Source of the DNA: an uncultured Lactobacillaceae bacterium
Lineage (GTDB): Bacteria > Bacillota > Bacilli > Lactobacillales > Lactobacillaceae
DNA: 64,000 bases
Direction of reading: 5' to 3'
NCBI GenBank assembly: GCA_945273735.1
Contig: CALYPJ010000005.1
Coordinates: forward strand, 1 to 64,000
Positions 28,014 through 37,335 of the stretch are shown here, one piece after another. The stretch's first letter is position 1, and every line of letters starts with the position of its first letter. The position numbers and the translations under genes were made by a program. The notes below the pieces were generated by a model, which did no database searches, had not been told where the DNA came from, and was given only the letters and a program-made list of their open reading frames with translations.

Positions 28014-29790
28014 TCAGGAAGAATCAGTTTGGACTAAACATTTTACGCTGAAAGAACAGTTTCATATTATTGGGCGCTTGAATCATTATTTACTTAAATA
28101 TCCTTGGCATTTAGTTATTTCAGTTGTTCTTGGTATTGCTTCAAGTATAACTTATATTGAAATGATGACTGTAATTCAAAATTTATTAGATCATCATTTA
28201 AGTCAAGGTCAAACGGCGACAAAAATTCTTTTAAATTTTACTCTATCTTATTTAACTTTTGTTATCATTCGTGTTATCACTCAATATATTTCAGCTTTTG
28301 TTTATTACAATGGAATGGAACGAGCAAAGCAGGACTTGCGTAAAACTCTTTACCATAAAATTATGAAATTGGGAATGACCTTTTTTGATCGGGTTCCTAG
28401 TGGATCAATTGTTAGTCGTTTAGTTAACGATACTGAATCACTTAATGATTTTTGGTACTTATTTTATGCGATAATTGCTGGAATTGTGTCAATTATAACT
28501 TCATTAATAACTTTATGGTTAAAGAATTCAACATTAACTATTTATTTAATGTGTTTTATTCCAATAATTTTAATTATTGCCCGGATTTATTTTTATGTTA
28601 GTACAAAAAACTATCGTCAAATGCGGCAACGTTTATCAGAAATTAATGTTAAAATTTCAGAATCAGTTGAAGGAATTAATATTATTCAACAATTTCGTCA
28701 AGAGAAACGAATAGCTAAAGAGTTTAATAAAACAAATAATGATTACTACCAAGCACGAAAAAACGTTATTAAAATGAATGCTTTACTATTAGCGCCAATT
28801 ATTAATTTACTAAATGGTTTAGCTAATGCATTGATTTTATCTTATTTTGGTATTATTAGTTTTCAAAATACGATTGAAGTTGGCTATGTGTTTTTATTTG
28901 TTAATTTAGCAAGTAACTTTTTTAATCCCTTTGTTAATATTATGGATGTATTATCAACTTTTCAGGATGGTATCGTTTCTGGTAGTCGAATTTTTCGAAT
29001 TATGGATAGTAATATTAAGAATCCAGTTCAACATCCCAAAACTGGGTTTAAAATTACTCGTGGTAAAGTTGAATTTCGTCATGTAACTTTTGCTTATAAT
29101 GATAATGATCCTGTACTTAAAGATATTTCTTTTGTAGTTGAACCGGGACAATCATTGGCATTAGTTGGACATACTGGAAGTGGTAAAAGTTCCATTATTA
29201 ATGTTTTGATGCGTTTCTATGAGTTTGGTTCTGGTCAAGTTTTAATTGATGATCAAGATATTCGTGATTATCCAATCGAAGAAATTAGAAAAAATATTGG
29301 TTTAGTTCTTCAAGATTCATTTATTTTTTATGGGGATATTAAATTTAATATTCGAATGTTTAATGATAAAATTAGCGATTCTCAAGTAAAAGAAGCAGCT
29401 GAAATAGTTCAGGCAGATCAATTTATTGAACAATTACCTCAAAAATATAATGAAAGGGTGATTGAAGGGGGCAAACAGTTCTCTACCGGTGAAAAACAAT
29501 TGCTTGCCTTTGCGAGGACGATAGTTACAAATCCTAAAATTTTAGTTTTAGATGAAGCAACGGCTAATATTGATACGCAAACTGAAGAGCAAATCCAAAA
29601 TAGTTTAGCTGCTATGAAAAATGGTCGAACAACTATTGCGATTGCACATCGTCTCTCGACAATTGTTGATGCTGATCAAATTTTAGTTTTAGATAATGGC
29701 CAAATTATTGAAGCTGGTAATCATAAATCTTTAATTAAAAAAGATGGTTATTATGCACGAATGTTTAAACTGCAGCATAGTAATACATAA
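28006..29790 (+). CDS. Heterodimeric multidrug ABC exporter, catalytic partner (BmrD/LmrD-like)
   Basis: This 594-aa half-transporter is the partner of the preceding gene. An N-terminal cytoplasmic stretch leads into six membrane helices. The ATPase has Walker A GHTGSGKSS and an intact Walker B LVLDEATANID. Its signature is altered to FSTGEKQLLAFAR (T for the second conserved residue of LSGGQ), again as expected in these heterodimers: the standard signature sits in the other subunit and completes the site built on this Walker B. A terminator follows immediately. Confidence 0.88.
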   Translation: MDSQEESVWTKHFTLKEQFHIIGRLNHYLLKYPWHLVISVVLGIASSITYIEMMTVIQNLLDHHLSQGQTATKILLNFTLSYLTFVIIRVITQYISAFVYYNGMERAKQDLRKTLYHKIMKLGMTFFDRVPSGSIVSRLVNDTESLNDFWYLFYAIIAGIVSIITSLITLWLKNSTLTIYLMCFIPIILIIARIYFYVSTKNYRQMRQRLSEINVKISESVEGINIIQQFRQEKRIAKEFNKTNNDYYQARKNVIKMNALLLAPIINLLNGLANALILSYFGIISFQNTIEVGYVFLFVNLASNFFNPFVNIMDVLSTFQDGIVSGSRIFRIMDSNIKNPVQHPKTGFKITRGKVEFRHVTFAYNDNDPVLKDISFVVEPGQSLALVGHTGSGKSSIINVLMRFYEFGSGQVLIDDQDIRDYPIEEIRKNIGLVLQDSFIFYGDIKFNIRMFNDKISDSQVKEAAEIVQADQFIEQLPQKYNERVIEGGKQFSTGEKQLLAFARTIVTNPKILVLDEATANIDTQTEEQIQNSLAAMKNGRTTIAIAHRLSTIVDADQILVLDNGQIIEAGNHKSLIKKDGYYARMFKLQHSNT

Positions 29791-29820
29791 AAAAACCTGA
29801 ATTAGTTTCAGGTTTTTTTT
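29791..29820 (+). terminator. Intrinsic terminator of the ABC exporter operon
   Basis: AAAAACCTGAA pairs with TTCAGGTTTTT around a short TTAG-containing loop, followed by a long run of T, directly after the stop codon. Confidence 0.88.
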
Positions 29821-29894
29821 TATTAGATTATAATTTATACATATAATTAAAAATAAAAGTGAAATTAAAAGATATTTAATGAGGAGAAATTACT

Positions 29895-31937
29895 TTGAAT
29901 AATAAATTTCGTTATGATTTACGTTATTCATTTGATCCAAATAATTTTGACCAGCAACAAGAAAAGAATTTATTAGATTTTATTGTTAATGGCACAATTG
30001 ATGGCATTACGTTCTTTTTAAATCAAGAAGAATTAAATCAGGGTCATGTAACGCCAGAACAAGCAGATCAGTGGTTAATTATAATTAAAAAATTAATGCC
30101 TAAATTGCGACGGCTTGGAGTAAAAGTTAGTTTAAACCCCTGGACTACTCTTTTACATAGTGATCGTGGAGCTAAAATTAGTCAAAAATTAGGCTTTAGC
30201 CCAATGGTCAATTATGATGGTACTCTTGCAGTAGCTATTGCATGCCCAGCAGATTTAATTTGGCAAAATTACATTGCTCAAATTTATAAGCATTATGCAA
30301 CAATATTACCGGATTATTTATGGTTGGAAGATGATTTTCGACATTTCTCTCATTCGCCTTACATTAGTTGGGGATGTTTTTGTGATCATCATATGGAGCT
30401 TTATTCAAAGAAATTGGGTTATCAAATAAAACGTGAAGAATTTGTTAAGCGTTTATTACAAGCGGGAAAACCCACACCTGAACGTCAAGTATATTTAACA
30501 GTTGCAGGTGAAGAAATGGTTAAGGTTGCCAAAAAAATTGCAAAACAGGTTCATGCGATTTCACCTAAAACAAGAATGGGTTTAATGTGTTCGTTTCCCG
30601 AAATGCACGCGGTAGAAGGTCGTGATTGGACAAGATTAATTGAAGCTTTGTCTGATCAAGTTGGTGTGGCAATTCGCCCTCATTTGCCAGCTTACGAAGA
30701 GGTAGCTGGGGTAATTTATTCGCGAAAATTCAATCAATATTCCCGAACTACAGTATCTCTTGTTCCAAAAGGTACTTTTGTGTTTCCAGAATTAGAAAAT
30801 TATATGTATTCACCTTATGCTAAATCAAAGCGTTTTTCGCAATTTCAAATTGAGTCTTCGATACTACTTAATCCTCAGGGAATCTTATTAAATCTTTACG
30901 ATATGATTGGTAGTGGAGTTGTACCAGATTTTGAATATGCATCAATGCTAAAAGAGTCACGAGATTTGATGGAGTTTTTAACAGCTCATCAAATTACAAA
31001 ACGATATGGTATTAAAGTTCTTTTCAATCCTCGAGAAACTTATTATCGTAATAATTATCAGTCTGGTAAATTTGAAGGTTTATATCCACTAGCAGCCCAG
31101 ACACTGGCTTTAATCGCTACTTTTGGTTTACCAGTAGATCCAGTAGCTTTTGATAATCAAAAATTTACTGACCAAATTATTTTGATTTCAGGTCAAGTTT
31201 TACGGGGAAGTTCTAAAGAATTTATCACCGATTTATTATTAAATAATTTTGTGATTCTAGATGGTGAAGCAATTCAAGTAATTATTGATGCAGGACTAAA
31301 ACAATTGCTTAATATTAAACAAAGCCATTGGCATGAAGCCCGAACTAACTACCAGTCTTTCGAAGAATATCGAATACCCTTAAATCAAATATCTAATCCT
31401 AGAGTAAGCATGTTACAACATATTGGTGACTATTTACAAATTGATTATCAAAATTCAGAATCAGTAGAAATTTTATCTGATGCATATAATACTAAATCAC
31501 AAAAATTAGGTCCAGTGATGTCTTTAGTAAATCAAAGAAGCCTTTTGTTGCCCTTATCTGTTGATCCGAAATATGGATGGGGTTCACAGTATACTAGTTT
31601 CAAAGCGACAGCTTTGAAACGAATTTTTAGTCAAAACAAAGATTTACCTTATGTGATTCAAATGCCAACAGTTAATTTCACTTATGGAGAATCGAGCTTT
31701 GATCAAAAAATTCACTATTTATTAGTAAATTTTTCTTTAGATAAATACTTGAAGATTCGTTTGCATTTACCCAGTTATAATGCTAAAAGTTTAAAATTTC
31801 AGGCAACTTACCGTGATGGTGGAAGACTAGTTAGTTTATCTGTAATTGCTTTACGTAAGGAGAATTTTTATGAAATTTCATTAAATTTGCCAGGACTGAG
31901 CTTGCTTGATCTAGTACCACTTAATGAGGAAAATTAA
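29895..31937 (+). CDS. Putative glycoside hydrolase-like protein, family not recognised
   Basis: This 680-aa protein without a signal peptide starts at a TTG behind GAGGAG. The first half looks like a TIM barrel of the GH-A type: TIDGITFFLNQEEL, LGVKVSLNPWTTLLHSDRG, then YLWLEDDFRHFSH followed by WGCFCDHHMELYSKKLG. The acidic cluster in WLEDD and the FPELENYMY region are candidate catalytic sites. The middle (FTDQIILISGQVLRGSSKEF to ILDGEAIQVIIDAG) resembles the glutamine-amidotransferase-like domain of GH42-type beta-galactosidases. A beta-rich C-terminal part follows. Enzyme class and substrate are inferred only. A DUF915 hydrolase is coupled downstream. Confidence 0.5.
   Translation: MNNKFRYDLRYSFDPNNFDQQQEKNLLDFIVNGTIDGITFFLNQEELNQGHVTPEQADQWLIIIKKLMPKLRRLGVKVSLNPWTTLLHSDRGAKISQKLGFSPMVNYDGTLAVAIACPADLIWQNYIAQIYKHYATILPDYLWLEDDFRHFSHSPYISWGCFCDHHMELYSKKLGYQIKREEFVKRLLQAGKPTPERQVYLTVAGEEMVKVAKKIAKQVHAISPKTRMGLMCSFPEMHAVEGRDWTRLIEALSDQVGVAIRPHLPAYEEVAGVIYSRKFNQYSRTTVSLVPKGTFVFPELENYMYSPYAKSKRFSQFQIESSILLNPQGILLNLYDMIGSGVVPDFEYASMLKESRDLMEFLTAHQITKRYGIKVLFNPRETYYRNNYQSGKFEGLYPLAAQTLALIATFGLPVDPVAFDNQKFTDQIILISGQVLRGSSKEFITDLLLNNFVILDGEAIQVIIDAGLKQLLNIKQSHWHEARTNYQSFEEYRIPLNQISNPRVSMLQHIGDYLQIDYQNSESVEILSDAYNTKSQKLGPVMSLVNQRSLLLPLSVDPKYGWGSQYTSFKATALKRIFSQNKDLPYVIQMPTVNFTYGESSFDQKIHYLLVNFSLDKYLKIRLHLPSYNAKSLKFQATYRDGGRLVSLSVIALRKENFYEISLNLPGLSLLDLVPLNEEN
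31597..31620. repeat. Perfect inverted repeat inside the glycoside hydrolase-like gene
   Basis: GTTTCAAAGC and GCTTTGAAAC are exact reverse complements separated by GACA. The repeat lies fully within coding sequence (residues TSFKATALKR). No run of T follows. It could be chance, a hairpin in the mRNA or a protein-binding site. Confidence 0.6.
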
Positions 31938-32779
31938 TGAAAAAAAAACTGATAATTATTTTTAGCATTTTGATTATTGGACTTTGCATGATAACCATAT
32001 TGGGGATTAATCAATATCAAAAAAATAACCAATATCAAAGAAAATTTCCAGAATCAAATAAGCGCTTAAGTATCTCTACTCCCTTACTTTTAGTTCCGGG
32101 TTCAGGAGGCACTGCCGATAGCTATGATTCAATGTTGGATTATCTAAAAAATTCTTTATCAGGAGTAGATTTTTTAAAATTAACGGTTAACGAGCATGCT
32201 AAAGTGACCATGGAAGGAACTTTAACAAAAAAGACAAAGCATCCTGTTATTGTAATTGCTTTTAATGAAAGCAGTGATGAAGCTGTACCTCAACAAGGTT
32301 ATTGGTTTGGTATTGCGTTAAGATATTTGCAAAAGAATTATAAATTTAAAAAGTTTAATTATATTGGTCATTCTAATGGGGGGCTAGTTATTAGCCATTA
32401 TTTTGAAGAAGAAGTTCAAAATGGAGACCCTTTAGGTAACCGCTTAATGTTTTTAGGCACACCATTTAATGGTATCGATTTAAAAGAAAATACTTTAACT
32501 TCAAATCAAAAATTAGAACATGTTTCTTCTGAATTAAGAACATTATTAAATAAAAAAGACCGTATACCTCGATATTTAATCATTAAAAATATTTATAGTG
32601 ATTTAGAGGACAAATCAGATGGGATTGTTCCTATTGAAAGTGTTAAAGCAGGTAAATTAGTTTATGAAAATGTACATTCGTACGAATTGGAAAATTTAGG
32701 TGAAAAGATAAACCATGTTTTGCTTGTAGATAATGCTACAACTTTTCAGAAAGTTAATCGATTTTTCTTCAATAAGTAG
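31937..32779 (+). CDS. DUF915 family alpha/beta hydrolase, membrane-anchored
   Basis: This 280-aa protein has an N-terminal membrane or signal segment (KKKLIIIFSILIIGLCMITILGI), so its catalytic part is outside the cell. The oxyanion-side motif LLLVPGSGGTADSYDSM is followed by the nucleophile elbow YIGHSNGGL. A likely Asp is in KSDGIVPIES and the His in NHVLLVDN. DUF915 hydrolases are frequent in lactobacilli and related cocci, with esterase or lipase activity presumed. Its ATG overlaps the stop of the glycoside-hydrolase-like gene, so the two are translationally coupled. Confidence 0.82.
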   Translation: MKKKLIIIFSILIIGLCMITILGINQYQKNNQYQRKFPESNKRLSISTPLLLVPGSGGTADSYDSMLDYLKNSLSGVDFLKLTVNEHAKVTMEGTLTKKTKHPVIVIAFNESSDEAVPQQGYWFGIALRYLQKNYKFKKFNYIGHSNGGLVISHYFEEEVQNGDPLGNRLMFLGTPFNGIDLKENTLTSNQKLEHVSSELRTLLNKKDRIPRYLIIKNIYSDLEDKSDGIVPIESVKAGKLVYENVHSYELENLGEKINHVLLVDNATTFQKVNRFFFNK

Positions 32780-32862
32780 GGGAAAATTCATTAATATTTC
32801 ACAATTTCGATTTATATTAAACTGAAAAGGGTATTTTTAATTATTCTAAATTAGGAGGAATA

Positions 32863-33804
32863 ATGGATAAGATTAAAATTGGTAAAAGTAATGTTACAAC
32901 TACAGTTTTAGGTTTAGGAACTAATGCTATTGGTGGGCATAATTTATTTAAAAATCTTAGTAACGAAACGGGAGTTGAAATAGTTAAGACTGCAATTAAT
33001 GGTGGGGTTAGTCTATTAGATACAGCTTTTGTTTATGGAATGGGGGAATCAGAAAAACTTATTGGAGAAGCAATTAAAGATTATGACCGCACAAAAATAC
33101 AAATTGCAACTAAAGGAGCTCAACGGATTACATCTGATGGTCAGGTAATTATTGATAATTCTCCGAAATTTTTACGAAAAACGGTTGATGATAGTTTAGC
33201 TCGTTTAAATACAGATTATATTGATATCTTTTATTTACATTTTCCTGATCCAAAACATAAAATTCCTTTAAATGAAGCAATTTCAACTTTAAATGATTTA
33301 AAAAAAGCGGGAAAAATTCGAGCAATTGGGGTATCTAATTTAAGTTTTTCTCAATTAAAAGAGGCAAACCAAGACGGATATGTTGATGTTGATGAAGAAG
33401 AATATAGTTTAATTCATCGTGAAATGGAGAATGATCGTTTTGATTATTTAAAGGAACAAAAAATATCATTTGTACCCTTTTTCCCGCTCGCTTCAGGATT
33501 ATTGACCGGGAAATATAAGCAAATACCAATTTTCCCTGTAGGAGATATTCGTCATGATGATCCTAATTTTAAAAGCCCTAATTTTGAAAAAATTAATAAA
33601 AAATTGGCAATTTTGCGCCCAATAGCAGAAGATCATCAAATTACTATCGCTCAGTTGGTATTAGCTTGGTATCTTCATAATCCTGCAATTACTGTAGTTA
33701 TTCCAGGTGCAAAAAAAATTGAACAGGTTAAAGATAATATAAAAGCATCCCAAGTAACACTTAATGATAAAGAATACAAAAAAATAGATGATATTTTCAA
33801 ATAA
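32863..33804 (+). CDS. Aldo/keto reductase (YqkF/IolS-like)
   Basis: This 313-aa NADPH-dependent oxidoreductase has a TIM-barrel fold. The active-site residues are visible: Asp and Tyr in SLLDTAFVYGMGESEKLIG, Lys in IQIATKGA and His in IDIFYLHFPDP. The cofactor region near the end has ITVVIPGAKKIEQVKDNI. Length and order fit the general AKR family; the substrate is unknown. It has a strong TTAGGAGGA site and stands between the DUF915 hydrolase and the surface protein, probably as its own transcript. Confidence 0.9.
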   Translation: MDKIKIGKSNVTTTVLGLGTNAIGGHNLFKNLSNETGVEIVKTAINGGVSLLDTAFVYGMGESEKLIGEAIKDYDRTKIQIATKGAQRITSDGQVIIDNSPKFLRKTVDDSLARLNTDYIDIFYLHFPDPKHKIPLNEAISTLNDLKKAGKIRAIGVSNLSFSQLKEANQDGYVDVDEEEYSLIHREMENDRFDYLKEQKISFVPFFPLASGLLTGKYKQIPIFPVGDIRHDDPNFKSPNFEKINKKLAILRPIAEDHQITIAQLVLAWYLHNPAITVVIPGAKKIEQVKDNIKASQVTLNDKEYKKIDDIFK

Positions 33805-33866
33805 CCATTCATATATTTTTTGAATATATCTTATGATTATTTTTAATAAAAAGGAGAATTTTTTTA

Positions 33867-36800
33867 ATGCGAAAGAAATCACTAAAACTTTGGTTTGCTG
33901 TGATTTTTTCCAGTTTATTATTCATAGGATTAATTTTAGGGCAAGTTGCTAATGGTTTTATATCTAAAGCAATTCAAAACAATCAATTCAATAATTTTAA
34001 AAATGGAACATTAAATTTTGATGGTAAAACTTCATCTAATGTCAACAGTTCTCAGCAAGTAAATGATGATAAAATTCAACATTACGTACCTAAAAGTGGA
34101 AACTCGGTTCGTTCAGTAACTTCACAAGATCAATTTGTTTTTAATACTTTTGATGATATTAATTTAACGTGTAATTTAGTTAGTTATAATGGTACAGATT
34201 CTAAAGTCGTAATTCCAGATTTTTGCTTAAAGGATGGTAAAGAATACAAAGTAATTACTTCTTTAAGCCCTTTTAAGCAAAATAATACAATTCAAAGTAT
34301 TACTACTGGAAAATATTTACAAAGTATTGGTCAAGATTTTGCCAGCAGTTGTCCTAATTTGTCGGAAGTTAATTTAAATGAAGGAATTACTATAATCAAT
34401 GGTTGGGCTTTTCAAAACAATCCCAAATTAGTTCAATTTAATTTTCCCAGCAGTGTACAGTCTATTGAAAACGGAGCATTTCAAAATTGTAATAATTTAG
34501 AGAAAATTGATTTTGGAAGTAATTCTCAATTAACAAATATTGGTGATTCAGCTTTTATTTATGATTCAAATTTACAGGGAAATATTGTTATTCCAAAAAA
34601 TGTAACTACAATTGGAAATCTTGCATTTTTTGGCTGTTTTCAAAATGCAGTTACAAATTTAAGCTTTGAACTCGGTTCTCAACTTAAATATATTAAGGAT
34701 AAATCCTTCGCTTATACTTCATATCTTCAGGGAGAGACAATTTTTCCGGCTACTTTAACAACAATTGGCGATGAGGCTTTTTTAGGAAGTTTTGCTAAAG
34801 CTCCAAGTAAAATTACTTTTCCTAGCAATTCTCAATTAACTTATTTGGGAGTAAGTTCTTTTTCCAATGCGACTTATCTTGAAGGAGAGTTATTAATTCC
34901 CAAGGGAATAAAGAATATATCTCAATCTGCTTTTTCCAATGCTTACAGTTCTGCTGGTCCTGGGAGCCTGAAATTTGCTTTGGATTCGCAATTACAAACG
35001 ATTAGTTTTGGAGCTTTTTCACAAACGACTAATTTAAGTGGTAATGTTACTTTCCCCGCAAGTTTAATTTCAATTGAAGAAAGTGCCTTTGAAAACAGTT
35101 TTTCAAGACAAACTAGCAGTATTAATTTTCCAATTGATTCACAATTGAAAACCATTGGGGTATCAGCTTTTCAAAATGCAATACAATTAAGTGGTCAATT
35201 AATAATTCCTAAAGAAGTTACAGAAATATCTCGATCCGCATTTTCTAGTGCATATAGTGGTGAAAATTCTGGAACTTTGGTATTTGCGTCTGATTCAAAA
35301 TTAACTACAATTGGACCATTTGCATTTATGAAAACTAAGAAAATGAATGGTGATTTAAATTTACCTGAAGGTCTAACTTCTATTGGAATTCAAGCTTTTG
35401 ATACTAGTGGTTTTACTCAGCTAAGTTTGCCATCTACTCTAGCAGCAATTCCTGAATATTGTTTTGAATTTTCTATGATAGAGGAAACATCAATTCCTGG
35501 TAATATTAAAACTATTGGAAAAGGAGCATTTTATAGATCTAATTTAGTTAATTTAACGATTAATGACGGTGTTGAAACAATTGATACTTTAGCGTTTGCT
35601 TTCATAAGGGTAAAAAAAATAGTAATTCCTAGCTCAGTTAAAAATATTTACTATCAAGCGTTTTGGTCTGGTCGCCTTGAACAATTGGAATTACCTTCAA
35701 CAACTGCATTAGGAAGTCCAACTCAACAAAATGATGCTTTTTCTTGGAATAATATTTGGAGTATCAAAATTACAAATCCAACAGATGGTCCAATTGGTGC
35801 GGGGAATCAAAGCTTTAATGGACAAAGTATTTATAAACATTTTAATTATACCCAAGACATTACTATTGATAATTTATTTGATCTTAATATTGATCATACT
35901 GATCAAGCTAAAAAATTACAATTTTCTAATATAACAAATGGGGTAACTTTTTCAAATAATACATTCCATATACCTAGCAATATTAATCAATTTACTTTTA
36001 ATTTTGCAGGAATAATTACTTCAGAAGGCCAAGAAGATAAAGCTTATAATGGTGTGTATACTGTAGATTTTAGTAATAACCGAATTAGATTACGTAATGT
36101 AATTGTTACGCAAGGAGGTATTTGGAATCCTGAGAGTAATTTTGTTGGAGCGGAAGATAATGAAGGTAATGATATCCCTTTTAATAAAATAACAGTAAAT
36201 CCCAATTCAATAGATACTAGTCAAATAGGGAATCATACTGTTACTTATACTTATGAAGACGTAAGCGCTACAGCTAATGTGTTTGTTACTCAAAGGACTA
36301 ATGATACTTCAGCAGTTAAAGTTCGCTTCTATGCTATTGATAATGATGGACAAATTACCGTTTTACCGGGTGCTCCAATAGTTCCTGATATTACCGGATT
36401 TATTAATTTAAATTGGAGTTATACTGCTCCAGATGAAATAGGGGAATATGAAATTGTTGGTTCTAAAAATACTCAAGGGACCTTTCAATTAGGTAAAAAT
36501 ACTCAAAATGGTACTTTTGAATTAACAACAGTAAATCCGGTAATTAGTTTTTATTATGCGTTAAAAAAACAAGACTTTTTTAACGAAGTACCAGATAAAT
36601 TAAATTTTGGAACAATGAGATATTCACGTCAAAATAATTATGTGAATTCTTTAATTAACGGTCCTAAATATTTGAGATTTCACATCGGAAGTTCTTCTAA
36701 AAAAAGTGAATTAGCAGCTCAAATGAGTCCTTTTAAACCAAATGGCCACGATGGTTTAGACATAAATGGAGCAATAAAAATTAAGGCTAATCAAAGCATG

Positions 36801-37040
36801 ATTGATGCCGATGGATATGTTGGAGATAGTCCAAAACCAATTTTTGCGAGTAACACTTTACAAATTAATTCTAGGAATCAAGGAGCTACAGTTTTATTTA
36901 ATAATTTAAGTAATGCAAATAAAGGCAATTGGAAAGTCATCTTAACTGATGAAAATACTAACCTTAAATTATATCAATTAGGGTCTGCGGGAGATTATTC
37001 TGCAAATTTAACTTGGACAATTACTGAAAGCACTCCTTAA
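33867..37040 (+). CDS. Large secreted leucine-rich-repeat (BspA-like) protein with Ig-like and WxL-like domains
   Basis: This 1057-aa surface protein has an N-terminal signal/membrane segment (LWFAVIFSSLLFIGLILG) and then, from about residue 90 to 620, leucine-rich repeats of the LRR_5/BspA type. Five copies of a 51-52-residue double repeat begin at SQLTNIGDSAF, SQLKYIKDKSF, SQLTYLGVSSF, SQLQTISFGAF and SQLKTIGVSAF. Each has a first half ending in GxxxIP or similar and a second half ending in AF. A bacterial Ig-like domain follows (GNHTVTYTYEDVSATANVFV). The last 170 residues look like a diverged WxL wall-binding domain (KLNFGTMRYS ... ANLTWTITESTP). No LPXTG motif is present. Adhesion or wall attachment is inferred. 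Confidence 0.75.
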   Translation: MRKKSLKLWFAVIFSSLLFIGLILGQVANGFISKAIQNNQFNNFKNGTLNFDGKTSSNVNSSQQVNDDKIQHYVPKSGNSVRSVTSQDQFVFNTFDDINLTCNLVSYNGTDSKVVIPDFCLKDGKEYKVITSLSPFKQNNTIQSITTGKYLQSIGQDFASSCPNLSEVNLNEGITIINGWAFQNNPKLVQFNFPSSVQSIENGAFQNCNNLEKIDFGSNSQLTNIGDSAFIYDSNLQGNIVIPKNVTTIGNLAFFGCFQNAVTNLSFELGSQLKYIKDKSFAYTSYLQGETIFPATLTTIGDEAFLGSFAKAPSKITFPSNSQLTYLGVSSFSNATYLEGELLIPKGIKNISQSAFSNAYSSAGPGSLKFALDSQLQTISFGAFSQTTNLSGNVTFPASLISIEESAFENSFSRQTSSINFPIDSQLKTIGVSAFQNAIQLSGQLIIPKEVTEISRSAFSSAYSGENSGTLVFASDSKLTTIGPFAFMKTKKMNGDLNLPEGLTSIGIQAFDTSGFTQLSLPSTLAAIPEYCFEFSMIEETSIPGNIKTIGKGAFYRSNLVNLTINDGVETIDTLAFAFIRVKKIVIPSSVKNIYYQAFWSGRLEQLELPSTTALGSPTQQNDAFSWNNIWSIKITNPTDGPIGAGNQSFNGQSIYKHFNYTQDITIDNLFDLNIDHTDQAKKLQFSNITNGVTFSNNTFHIPSNINQFTFNFAGIITSEGQEDKAYNGVYTVDFSNNRIRLRNVIVTQGGIWNPESNFVGAEDNEGNDIPFNKITVNPNSIDTSQIGNHTVTYTYEDVSATANVFVTQRTNDTSAVKVRFYAIDNDGQITVLPGAPIVPDITGFINLNWSYTAPDEIGEYEIVGSKNTQGTFQLGKNTQNGTFELTTVNPVISFYYALKKQDFFNEVPDKLNFGTMRYSRQNNYVNSLINGPKYLRFHIGSSSKKSELAAQMSPFKPNGHDGLDINGAIKIKANQSMIDADGYVGDSPKPIFASNTLQINSRNQGATVLFNNLSNANKGNWKVILTDENTNLKLYQLGSAGDYSANLTWTITESTP

Positions 37041-37055
37041 GGTATTTTTGATTCT

Positions 37056-37088
37056 GATCTAACGGTTTAAATAGTTAGATCTTTTTTT
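37056..37088 (+). terminator. Intrinsic terminator after the LRR protein gene
   Basis: GATCTAAC and GTTAGATC form an 8-bp perfect stem around a 10-base loop and run into seven T. Confidence 0.88.
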
Positions 37089-37131
37089 GATTAGCTGTGA
37101 TAAAATTGTTGATTATAAGGAGTGTACAATT

Positions 37132-37335
37132 TTGGATTATAGCTTTGACGATCGTTTACTTTGGGAATCAGTTAGATTGACTCCTGATAATTTTATTGAC
37201 AAACGTTTGCGCTTAAATGGAATTTATTATCGCTATGAATGTGATTTACCTTTAAAATTAGGTGATCAAGTGGTTATTACAGGTTTTAAAGGAAATATAT
37301 TACGGTTACAAAAAGAAAAAGGAGAAAAAAGATGA
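37132..37335 (+). CDS. Small NfeD-like OB-fold protein
   Basis: This 67-aa protein starts at a TTG (37132) behind AAGGAG; a longer version from an upstream TTG has no ribosome site. The sequence DKRLRLNGIYYRYECDLPLKLGDQVVITGFKGNILRLQ looks like the C-terminal OB domain of NfeD proteins, which bind SPFH partners. The protease and membrane portions are missing. The SPFH gene follows with an ATGA overlap, and this partnership is the best support. The similarity is weak on sequence alone. Confidence 0.6.
   Translation: MDYSFDDRLLWESVRLTPDNFIDKRLRLNGIYYRYECDLPLKLGDQVVITGFKGNILRLQKEKGEKR

Noticed and set aside
33335..33882. Minus-strand frames behind the aldo/keto reductase
   Set aside because: Low-complexity hydrophobic translations of an AT-rich antisense strand overlapping firm genes.
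34500..35340. Repeated DNA in the LRR gene as a possible CRISPR-like or tandem DNA repeat
   Set aside because: The periodicity is at protein level (51-52 residues); the DNA copies are diverged and there are no spacer-like unique segments.
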